Assembly: GCA_024305105.1 (NCBI GenBank)
Contig: JAMWZA010000037.1
Span: forward strand, 1 to 39,510
Direction of reading: 5' to 3'
Length of the DNA: 39,510 bases
Source of the DNA: Marinoscillum sp.
GTDB lineage: Bacteria > Bacteroidota > Bacteroidia > Cytophagales > Cyclobacteriaceae
Shown: piece after piece, positions 23,846-30,955 of the stretch
Numbering within the stretch: the first letter of the stretch is position 1
Layout: every line of letters starts with the position of its first letter
Translations under genes and position numbers: made by a program
The notes under the pieces: generated by a model
Seen by the model: only the letters and a program-made list of their open reading frames with translations
Told to the model about the DNA's origin: nothing
Database searches by the model: none

Positions 23846-25402
23846 ATGAGAAAGAAGCTCTTTCGTTTTACACTGTTAGTATTATTCGTTTTATCTCAGG
23901 GATTATTCATTTCTTGTAAAGAGGATCAGGGTCCGACAGGCATTACTGTGAGAGATCCTTCCTCAGATACACTGGATACCAGTTTGGGAGATGGTCCAAT
24001 AGACTTTTCACAGTTAGGAGATACCTATGGAGGCATTGCCTCAGTGGCTAATATCTATGAGTGGGCCCACTACAATATCCACGATCCGTCCATTTTTGAT
24101 AATGGTGACTTCTTCTATTGCTATACTACAGATGTAGCCTATGGAGCGACGGTTCGTCCTGGTCATAACATTCGCCGAAGTAAGAACCTGGTAGAATGGG
24201 AGTTTGTTGGATGGGTAGTTGGAAGCAATAACCTTCCTCCTGGTGAAATTACCGACAGTGGGTACCCACCACTGGGATTAGAACATATTAGGTCTAATGG
24301 AGGCGAGCCCTTTGATAATTTGTGGGCTCCTTATGCCATGAAGTTTGAGGATGAGTATAGAGTCTATTATTCGATCTCATCAGCTACCCCTCGTTTGAGC
24401 GCAATTGGTTTGATGGTATCTAACAAGCCTTACGGACCTTTTGAAGAAAGGGGTTTGGTAGTTACGTCGTTAAACAACAACACCCGACAGACCAATGCGA
24501 TTGACCCAACCGTCACAGTAGCGGAGGACGGATCACATTGGTTCTATTACGGCTCTGCATGGGATGGAATATACAAGATCGAGTTGGAGCCATCCACCGG
24601 GTTGGCAAAAGAATCTGGAGATATCGGAACGCGAGTAGCCCAGCGAGCTTTCACCGGCAATAGCATTAATGGAAACATAGAAGGTCCTGAGATTATCTAC
24701 AACGAGGAGTTTGATCAATACTACATGTTCATCGCTTATGATTGGTTGGAGTCCAAATACAATGTGCGTGTCGGAAGATCAGATAATCCTGATGGTCCTT
24801 TTTATGACTATCTCGGTAGAGACATGAACGAAGAAATAGACGATCTGCCCATGATTTTAGCTCCATATAGATTTCAAGGACATTCTGGCTGGCAGGGAGT
24901 CTCTCATCCAGCTGTTTTTCAAGATCAGGAGTCTAAAAACTTTTACATGGCTCATCAGGGAAGGCCTGGTATTGATCGGTTCTTCATGGTGCAGCACGTA
25001 CGACAGATCCATTGGACAGAAGATGGGTGGCCCATGGTAAGTCCTCAACGCTATGCTGCAGAGGAAGAAACTTCCGTAGCGGAAAGCGAGATTGCTGGAG
25101 ATTGGGAACGGATCGTACTGGGATATGAGGTGGTGCCTGGATATGCAGACGAACAGACCAATCCTGGTTTTCAAGTGGCTATGGATCTTCAGATAAACAC
25201 TGACGGAACAGTTTCTGGAGCATCTACCGGTACCTGGTCATACTCGGCACCATGGTTGACTTTCACAATAGAGGGTGATTCAGCTCCATTTAAGCTGAAA
25301 GTGGAGCGAGGACGTGATTGGGAAAAAGAAGTAGCGTCAACGATATTATTTACAGGAATTAACGCCGATGGGATTGCCTATTGGGGAAAGAAAGTAGACT
25401 AA
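23846..25402 (+). CDS. GH43 endo-arabinanase-like lipoprotein with C-terminal domain
   Basis: A 518-residue lipoprotein (FISC, Cys24, followed by KEDQG, an acidic surface-export-like run). The five-bladed GH43 propeller has base Asp80 (NIHDPSIF), pKa modulator Asp220 (NAIDPTVT) and acid Glu279 (IEGPEII). LWAPYAMKF and GHSGWQGVSHP are typical of arabinanases. From about residue 410 a C-terminal beta domain (AGDWERIVLGYE ... ADGIAYWGKKVD) matches the GH43 C-terminal domain of extracellular endo-alpha-1,5-L-arabinanases. It should cut the arabinan backbone at the cell surface. The stop overlaps the next start by one base (TAATG). The subfamily number cannot be set by eye. Confidence 0.88.
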   Translation: MRKKLFRFTLLVLFVLSQGLFISCKEDQGPTGITVRDPSSDTLDTSLGDGPIDFSQLGDTYGGIASVANIYEWAHYNIHDPSIFDNGDFFYCYTTDVAYGATVRPGHNIRRSKNLVEWEFVGWVVGSNNLPPGEITDSGYPPLGLEHIRSNGGEPFDNLWAPYAMKFEDEYRVYYSISSATPRLSAIGLMVSNKPYGPFEERGLVVTSLNNNTRQTNAIDPTVTVAEDGSHWFYYGSAWDGIYKIELEPSTGLAKESGDIGTRVAQRAFTGNSINGNIEGPEIIYNEEFDQYYMFIAYDWLESKYNVRVGRSDNPDGPFYDYLGRDMNEEIDDLPMILAPYRFQGHSGWQGVSHPAVFQDQESKNFYMAHQGRPGIDRFFMVQHVRQIHWTEDGWPMVSPQRYAAEEETSVAESEIAGDWERIVLGYEVVPGYADEQTNPGFQVAMDLQINTDGTVSGASTGTWSYSAPWLTFTIEGDSAPFKLKVERGRDWEKEVASTILFTGINADGIAYWGKKVD

Positions 25403-26403
25403 TGATAAAGAACTTAAAGCTATTCGTAATAGGATTCATTTTATTCATCGCAGGGCTGTCGCTTTCTGCACAGGGTGTCTATGATATCGGAGTTCACGAT
25501 CCGGTCATGATCAAGCAAGGTGATACATATTACCTCTACTGTACAGGATGGGGGATCACGGTATATTCAACTAAAGATTTGAAAGAATGGAAGAAGGAGG
25601 AGCGGGTATTTGCTAAACCACCTCAGTGGGCACAGGAGACCGTGACGGATTTTTCAGGACATATCTGGGCTCCGGATATTTCGCTTTATGATGGCAAATA
25701 TTACTTGTATTATTCCATTTCTTCCTTCGCTAAAAATACTTCGGCCATCGGTTTAGCGACGAATGTCACGCTTGATCCTGAAGATCCTGATTACAAATGG
25801 GAGGATCAGGGTAAAATAGTGCAATCTGTACCCAATCGAGATATGTGGAACGCCATCGACCCGAACATCATAGTAGATGAAGAAGGATATCCATGGATGG
25901 CCTTTGGTTCCTTTTGGGATGGTATGAAAGCTGTGAAATTGATTCCCAACCGTACCGAGGTTGCCGAACCGCAGGTTTGGAAAACCATCGCTAGAAGGGA
26001 AAGAAGTTTTGAATTGGATGATAAGAACCCCGGTGATGCGGCCATAGAAGCACCATTCATTTTCAAAAAGGACACAAGCTATTATCTTTTCGTTTCATGG
26101 GATTATTGCTGTAGGGGAAAAGAGAGCACGTATAAAGTAGTGGTAGGAAGATCAAGCAATCCTTTAGGTCCATTCTATGACAAGGATGGTAAAGCCATGA
26201 ACGAAGGTGGTGGAACACTGGTGGTTGAAGGTAATGAACGATGGGCTGGTGCAGGTCATAATAGTGCTTATACATTTGATGGGAAAGATTATTTAGTGTT
26301 TCATGGTTATGACATGAATGCTGATGGACACGCCAAATTGATCATTAAAGAGATGGAGTGGACCAAAGACGGTTGGCCAAAACAAGTGACACTCGAAGAG
26401 TAA
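25402..26403 (+). CDS. GH43 arabinan endo-1,5-alpha-L-arabinosidase, periplasmic
   Basis: A 333-residue single-domain GH43 protein. The start at ATG 25402 (MIKNLKLFVIGFILFIAG) shares one base with the previous stop and yields a clean type I signal ending LSAQ; the frame opens 7 codons upstream but that start would cut into the preceding gene. Catalytic residues are Asp33 (GVHDPVMI), Asp153 (NAIDPNII) and Glu216 (IEAPFIF). SGHIWAPDISLYDGKYYLYY and the WDYCCRGKEST loop are characteristic of arabinanases. It lacks a lipobox, so it is expected to be free in the periplasm and to shorten imported oligosaccharides. The next gene begins immediately after its stop. Confidence 0.9.
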   Translation: MIKNLKLFVIGFILFIAGLSLSAQGVYDIGVHDPVMIKQGDTYYLYCTGWGITVYSTKDLKEWKKEERVFAKPPQWAQETVTDFSGHIWAPDISLYDGKYYLYYSISSFAKNTSAIGLATNVTLDPEDPDYKWEDQGKIVQSVPNRDMWNAIDPNIIVDEEGYPWMAFGSFWDGMKAVKLIPNRTEVAEPQVWKTIARRERSFELDDKNPGDAAIEAPFIFKKDTSYYLFVSWDYCCRGKESTYKVVVGRSSNPLGPFYDKDGKAMNEGGGTLVVEGNERWAGAGHNSAYTFDGKDYLVFHGYDMNADGHAKLIIKEMEWTKDGWPKQVTLEE

Positions 26404-27396
26404 ATGATGAAAACAAACATACCTGTATTGGCGCTTATTGGTTTGATAGTACTATCTGCTTGCAACAAGAGACAGACAGAAAATCAATCAAGTGAGCTAG
26501 AGGCTAAAGAGTCAATTGGTAATCCGGTCATTAAGGACCTGTTCACAGCTGACCCTGCTGCTATGGTTTACAACGATACACTGTATTTATATACTGGTCA
26601 TGATGAACAGGAAGAAGGTCAGCAAGGTTTTCTGATGAACGATTGGCTGCTGTACTCCACCACAGATATGGTCAATTGGAAATCTCATGGATCAGTTCTT
26701 CACACGAATCAGTTCAGCTGGGCCAGTGGTCAGGCCTGGGCAGCACATGTAGTAGAGAAAGAAGGGAAGTTTTATTGGTATGTAACTGTGGAGCACGCAA
26801 CTATTCCGGGTAAAGCTATTGGTGTGGCTGTTGCTGATAGTCCGAAAGGTCCCTGGACGGATGCTTTAGGAGAAGCTTTGGTTACCAATGATATGACCAC
26901 TCATACAGAGATTGGTTGGGATGATATCGATCCTGCTGTATTCATAGATGATGATGGAAGTGCCTACATCTACTGGGGAAATACGGTATGCAAATGGGCC
27001 AAACTCAAAGACAATATGATCGAATTGGATGGTGAAATTCAGACCATCGATTTACCATCATTTACGGAGGCACCATGGGTACACAAACGAGAAGATATGT
27101 ATTACCTAAGCTATGCCTCCGAATTCCCTGAAAAAATCGACTATGCGATGGCCGATAGTCCTGAAGGGCCGTGGCAGTACAAAGGACGATTAAACGATCT
27201 CGTTCCTGACTCGCCTACGAATCATCAGGCCATAGTAGAGTACAAAGATCAATGGTATTTCATTTATCACAATGGCAAACTTCCAACAGGAGGGGAGTTC
27301 AGAAGGTCGGTTTGTATAGAATACCTAACATACAATGAAGATGGTACAATCCAGAAAATTGAACAGACGTCAGAAGGCGTTTCCAAAATAGAATAA
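26404..27396 (+). CDS. GH43 arabinofuranosidase/xylosidase-like lipoprotein
   Basis: A 330-residue lipoprotein (LSAC, Cys20) followed by NKRQTEN, which lacks an acidic run, so a periplasm-facing anchor is likely. The single GH43 propeller has Asp50 (FTADPAAMV), Asp176 (DDIDPAVF) and Glu222 (FTEAPWVH). The sequence differs from the neighbouring arabinanases: it lacks the CC loop, and YTGHDEQEE, SGQAWAAHVVEKEGKFYWYV and NHQAIVEYKDQWYFIYHNG resemble the exo-acting branch active on alpha-L-arabinofuranosides. A debranching role on arabino-oligosaccharides is inferred. It begins on the base after the preceding stop (ATGATG; the second Met is also possible). Confidence 0.86.
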   Translation: MMKTNIPVLALIGLIVLSACNKRQTENQSSELEAKESIGNPVIKDLFTADPAAMVYNDTLYLYTGHDEQEEGQQGFLMNDWLLYSTTDMVNWKSHGSVLHTNQFSWASGQAWAAHVVEKEGKFYWYVTVEHATIPGKAIGVAVADSPKGPWTDALGEALVTNDMTTHTEIGWDDIDPAVFIDDDGSAYIYWGNTVCKWAKLKDNMIELDGEIQTIDLPSFTEAPWVHKREDMYYLSYASEFPEKIDYAMADSPEGPWQYKGRLNDLVPDSPTNHQAIVEYKDQWYFIYHNGKLPTGGEFRRSVCIEYLTYNEDGTIQKIEQTSEGVSKIE

Positions 27397-27413
27397 AAGA
27401 CATTCCACCGTTC

Positions 27414-27450
27414 ATGTTACACTTAAACTAAATCAACTTATGTTACACTT
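27414..27450 (+). repeat. 11-bp direct repeat in the leader of the T9SS endo-arabinanase gene
   Basis: ATGTTACACTT occurs at 27414-27424 and again at 27440-27450, 26 bp apart start to start. The second copy contains the upstream candidate start codon. The spacing is about two and a half helical turns. It may be a regulator site or a trace of local duplication; nothing else distinguishes the two. Confidence 0.4.
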
Positions 27451-27508
27451 TTCCAAAGCTAAAGCCTTAGTTTTTGGAAGCCTTACCAAGCCCCCAACCC
27501 CCAATTTG

Positions 27509-29137
27509 ATGAAATGGTCAGCAGTTTTACTGTTGGCAATAACGACCCATTTAGCTACGGCCCAATATCCCCCGAGCCATGACCCCACCAAGGTAATTAG
27601 AAACACCGATGGTCGGTATTGGGTATTTACTACAGGTAATGGTGTATGGGCCATGTCATCAAGTAATTCCAGTTTCAGCAACTGGCAGCCAGAGAATACC
27701 CCTTTCACACCCGGCACCTGGCCTGGCTGGATCAATAACTATGTACCAGGATTTCAAGGTGATTTCTGGGCTCCTGGAGTCATCCAAATGAATGGGTATT
27801 TCTATCTATACTACTCCTGCTCCACTTTTGGTTCATCCAGATCGGCTATAGGAGTGACAAGAGCTAGTAACCTCAATGGTCCTTGGACAGATCTTGGTGT
27901 AGTCGTTTCTTCCAATGGAAGTAGCAATGCCATCAATGCGATTGATCCTGCATTGTTTCAGGATACCAATGGTAGCGTCTGGATGACCTACGGATCATGG
28001 TTTGGAGGAATGGGTGTCGTTCAAATCAACTCGTCCACTGGAAAGACCATAGGAGGAGTAACCCAGGTGGCTGGTGGAAATCATCAGGACAGAGAAGCAC
28101 CATTTATCATGAAAAATGGAAGTTACTATTACCTGTTTACGAATAGAGGAACCTGCTGCAATGGGCTGAATAGTTCGTATACCCTGGTGGTGGCTCGATC
28201 TACCAACGTTACAGGGCCGTATACAGGCGAACGAACCTTTATTGGGAATCAAAACGGTAATGTGGTAGGACCCGGACACTTTGGATATGGCGAAGGTCGT
28301 TTGACGTACCATTTCTATGATGCCAATGATAACGGTAATGCCAAACTGATGAACAGATCAGACTTTGGGTTTGCTAATGGATGGCCATATGTGGGAAACC
28401 CTCCGACCCCAACAGGACCAGTAACTTCAGGAGGTACCTACCGCATCACTCCGCGTCATAGTGGCAAAGCGCTAGATGTAGTAGCGTGTGGGACGTCTAC
28501 CGGCACTAATGTGAACCAGTGGAGTTGGTTGAATAACAACTGCCAGAAATGGATTTTTACCGATGTTGGAGGTGGTTATTACCGAATATCGCCTACCAAT
28601 GCGCCGAATATGGCACTTGATCTGGACGGATGTAGTGGAAGTAATTCGGCGAATATTCAACTGTGGAGCTGGCTGAACAACGACTGTCAGAAGTGGCAAT
28701 TGGTGGATAGAGGTAGTGGATACTATTCCCTCAGATCAAGAGCAAGCGGAAAATGTATAGATATCAATGGTGTCTCGACTGCAGATGGCGCCAACGTTAT
28801 GCAATACACCTGCTATTCCTCAAGTCAGAATCAACAATTCCGATTTGAATCGGCAAGTGCAAACCGTGAAGCAGAAAGTTCTGAGTTGATCAACGAAGAA
28901 GCAGCTATTGGGATTTACCCAAATCCCGTAGATAACTATTTGGAAATTAGTGTGGGGTCCAATGTAGAAGGTCCAACCAAAATTCAACTCTTCGATAGCT
29001 CAGGGCGACTTGTCAGACAAGACCAATTTCAGGGAAGCAATTTCAAAATGGAGTTGTCTGATCTTTCTAAAGGAATATACATGCTAAGTTATCAAAATGC
29101 TACAGGTAGCTACTACCAAAAGGTGAGTAAGAACTAA
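27509..29137 (+). CDS. GH43 endo-arabinanase with ricin-type lectin and T9SS tail
   Basis: A 541-residue secreted protein. The start at ATG 27509 gives a normal signal peptide (MKWSAVLLLAITTHLATA); the longer frame from 27440 would bury it behind 23 residues. The GH43 catalytic residues are Asp25 (PPSHDPTK), Asp146 (NAIDPALF) and Glu196 (REAPFIM), with the arabinanase loop GTCCNGLNSSYT. From about residue 307 a three-lobed ricin/CBM13 trefoil follows, with two QKW motifs (NNNCQKW, NNDCQKW) and a third QQF. The C-terminal IGIYPNPVDN ... SKGIYMLSYQ region is a type A sorting domain of the type IX secretion system. It is the only locus enzyme routed that way and should attack long arabinan outside the cell. 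The gene ends the locus. Confidence 0.9.
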   Translation: MKWSAVLLLAITTHLATAQYPPSHDPTKVIRNTDGRYWVFTTGNGVWAMSSSNSSFSNWQPENTPFTPGTWPGWINNYVPGFQGDFWAPGVIQMNGYFYLYYSCSTFGSSRSAIGVTRASNLNGPWTDLGVVVSSNGSSNAINAIDPALFQDTNGSVWMTYGSWFGGMGVVQINSSTGKTIGGVTQVAGGNHQDREAPFIMKNGSYYYLFTNRGTCCNGLNSSYTLVVARSTNVTGPYTGERTFIGNQNGNVVGPGHFGYGEGRLTYHFYDANDNGNAKLMNRSDFGFANGWPYVGNPPTPTGPVTSGGTYRITPRHSGKALDVVACGTSTGTNVNQWSWLNNNCQKWIFTDVGGGYYRISPTNAPNMALDLDGCSGSNSANIQLWSWLNNDCQKWQLVDRGSGYYSLRSRASGKCIDINGVSTADGANVMQYTCYSSSQNQQFRFESASANREAESSELINEEAAIGIYPNPVDNYLEISVGSNVEGPTKIQLFDSSGRLVRQDQFQGSNFKMELSDLSKGIYMLSYQNATGSYYQKVSKN

Positions 29138-29153
29138 TGAAGACAACTAAGGT

Positions 29154-29211
29154 GGATTCACTCTAATAGGTGAATTCTTTGAAGCGGCTCTGGGGGGAGC
29201 CGCTTTTTTTT
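29154..29211 (+). terminator. Tandem hairpins and intrinsic terminator at the end of the arabinan locus
   Basis: A first hairpin pairs GGATTCAC (29154-29161) with GTGAATTC (29170-29177). A second pairs AGCGGCTC (29183-29190) with GAGCCGCT (29197-29204) across a G-rich loop and runs into eight T (29204-29211). This is a strong rho-independent terminator for the rightward genes. Its T-run overlaps the stop codon of the convergent leftward gene. Confidence 0.93.
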
Positions 29212-30058
29212 ATGAAAAGGCTACCAACGCATTGGTAGGCTTTGCTCGTTGGATGACATTCAGTTCTTTGTAAGTGCTCATTACTTTTTGGATAGCTTCT
29301 TCATCCATTTGCATTTCGGTGGACCACTGCGTGTTTCTGGAAATGATCTTAGCATCTTCTATGGATAACTGGTATGTGTTAGCAATGATATCCGGTAAAT
29401 CAGGCGATGATTGGAAGTGTTTTGACTGATTGTTGATTACCTGGCATATTTGTTTGAGCTCTTTTGAGTAAGCCGAAACTGTACGTGAGTTAGCTGCTAA
29501 AATAAAACAGGGCCATGGAGTTTCTACTACATCGATACAGTTCATGTGACCTTTTTCCACGAAGGGTTTTGTCGTAAATTTTTCCCATAGGAAGAGGTCA
29601 ATTTCTTGTTTGCTGAAAGCATCTATCGCTCCATCGAGGTTATTGATGACCACAAAGTCAAGGCTTTCTTTAGGCCATCCATACTTTTCGGCCATTAAAA
29701 AGGCCATCATGTGCGAGCCAGAACCATACCGGCTGATTCCGACTCTTCGGGAATAGAGTTCATCGAAGTTGTTTACGTAAGGGGAGGTGTGCACACCCCA
29801 AAGGAGCGGAGAGGTTACATAGTTTTGTACAAGTTTGATTCTTTGACCTTCAAGTACGCTTTTGGTAGCGCCTTCCAGTAAGATCATAGCCATATCCAGT
29901 TCACCATCATGTAGCATTTTGGCCATTGCACCGGTACCTTCTTTCACATCTTGCCATTGGAGGTCAATTTCCTTGTGTCTCAGTTCTGAATCAGCAATTG
30001 CTGCTTTGATTGGTAAATTGAAATACTCTGGTACACCTCCTATTTTAAATACCCTCAT
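29210..30058 (-). CDS. Orphan substrate-binding-like protein without signal peptide
   Basis: A 282-residue protein with the type II periplasmic-binding-protein fold of the NMT1/SsuA/TauA kind: VFKIGGVPEYFNLPIKAAIA, the domain-crossing region GELDMAMILLEGATK, RRVGISRYGSGSHMMAFLMA and a final helical part. The N-terminus (MRVFKIGGVPEY) has no signal peptide or lipobox, and no ABC permease or ATPase gene is nearby, so it probably acts in the cytoplasm. Cytoplasmic relatives include enzymes that bind pyrimidine or chorismate-derived ligands, but no specific match can be made. It is divergent from the LytTR regulator and convergent with the arabinan locus. The ligand is unknown; a link to arabinan is not supported. 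Confidence 0.7.
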   Translation of the reverse strand: MRVFKIGGVPEYFNLPIKAAIADSELRHKEIDLQWQDVKEGTGAMAKMLHDGELDMAMILLEGATKSVLEGQRIKLVQNYVTSPLLWGVHTSPYVNNFDELYSRRVGISRYGSGSHMMAFLMAEKYGWPKESLDFVVINNLDGAIDAFSKQEIDLFLWEKFTTKPFVEKGHMNCIDVVETPWPCFILAANSRTVSAYSKELKQICQVINNQSKHFQSSPDLPDIIANTYQLSIEDAKIISRNTQWSTEMQMDEEAIQKVMSTYKELNVIQRAKPTNALVAFS

Positions 30059-30127
30059 CTATAGTGATTCGTTTTTGAAAGTGTAAAGTTTAAGAAGAAA
30101 AGTGGTAGAATGTAATTATTCATTCAA

Positions 30128-30141
30128 TAATCAATTGATTA
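30128..30141. promoter_or_regulatory. Perfect 14-bp palindrome between divergent genes
   Basis: TAATCAATTGATTA is a perfect palindrome between the leftward binding-protein gene (ATG 30058) and the rightward response regulator (ATG 30215). It is a plausible site for a dimeric regulator such as the neighbouring LytTR protein, although LytTR proteins usually bind direct repeats. AT-rich palindromes of this length can also arise by chance. Confidence 0.35.
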
Positions 30142-30214
30142 ACCTTTATTGTTAGCCCAATGCTCCGTTTTCTATTGGGAGAGATGCTCTTTTGAGCTAT
30201 CTTCAAATTCCGAA

Positions 30215-30955
30215 ATGAGTCGAATTAGAATATTACTAGCTGAAGACAATCCATTACACGCATCTAAAGTTGAGATGTTGCTGGATTTGCTGGATTATGA
30301 TCTGGTAGGTGTGGGAAGTACTAAAGCTGAAGTGATCCAAATGCACAGCGAGCTTCAACCAGATTTAATGATCATGGATATAGAACTCAGTGATAGTAGT
30401 GACGGAGTGAAGACTGCTGAAGCTATTCATCGGGATTCTAAAGTGCCGATCATTTTTCTGTCGTCTTATGAGGACCGGGAAACCATCTCCAGAGCGTTAA
30501 AAACCAACCCTTTTGCGTATTTGGTGAAACCAGTGGAAAAAGGAAACCTACAGGCGGCTATAGAGCTGGCTTTAGCAAAAAGTGGGGTGGACGTCACTCC
30601 TGATAATGCTACCGAATTCAATCAGGTGCTTCTTCAGAATAGTTTTTTTGTTAAGTCGGGAAGTAAACTTCAAAAGGTTAAGCTGGAAGATGTTTTGTGG
30701 GTGGAGGTGGCACAGGACCGCTATTGTGATTTGGTGACCAAAGAAAAGCGGTTTCAGGTGAGATCTTCACTCAATCATCTTGAAGATAAACTTGACCCAA
30801 GTACCTTTATAAGAACTCATCGCACCACCATTATTAATCTAAACCATATCGACGGGATCGATGAATTTGAGATGGTGGTAGAAGTAAATGGGCACTCGTT
30901 GCCCTTGGGGAATTCATATAAATCCAATTTTTTGAATAAACTCAAGATGATTTGA
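30215..30955 (+). CDS. LytTR-family response regulator
   Basis: A 246-residue two-domain protein. The start MSRIRILLAEDNPLHASKVE at 30215 places the receiver at the N-terminus; the frame extends to 30149 but the added residues are not receiver-like. The receiver has the acidic pair ED (residues 10-11), acceptor Asp55 (LMIMDIELSD), Ser/Thr in IIFLSSYED and Lys in AYLVKPVEKG. The C-terminal LytTR DNA-binding domain spans about 145-246 (FFVKSGSKLQKVKLEDVLWV, then FIRTHRTTIINLNHIDGI). The stop and the next gene's start share one base (TGATG), so the kinase downstream is its partner. Target genes are unknown; the large secreted protein downstream is one candidate. Confidence 0.92.
   Translation: MSRIRILLAEDNPLHASKVEMLLDLLDYDLVGVGSTKAEVIQMHSELQPDLMIMDIELSDSSDGVKTAEAIHRDSKVPIIFLSSYEDRETISRALKTNPFAYLVKPVEKGNLQAAIELALAKSGVDVTPDNATEFNQVLLQNSFFVKSGSKLQKVKLEDVLWVEVAQDRYCDLVTKEKRFQVRSSLNHLEDKLDPSTFIRTHRTTIINLNHIDGIDEFEMVVEVNGHSLPLGNSYKSNFLNKLKMI

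Noticed and set aside
27440-27508. N-terminal extension of the T9SS GH43 from ATG 27440
   Set aside because: The added residues (MLHFSKAKALVFGSL...) precede a complete signal peptide starting at 27509, so the later start is more likely.
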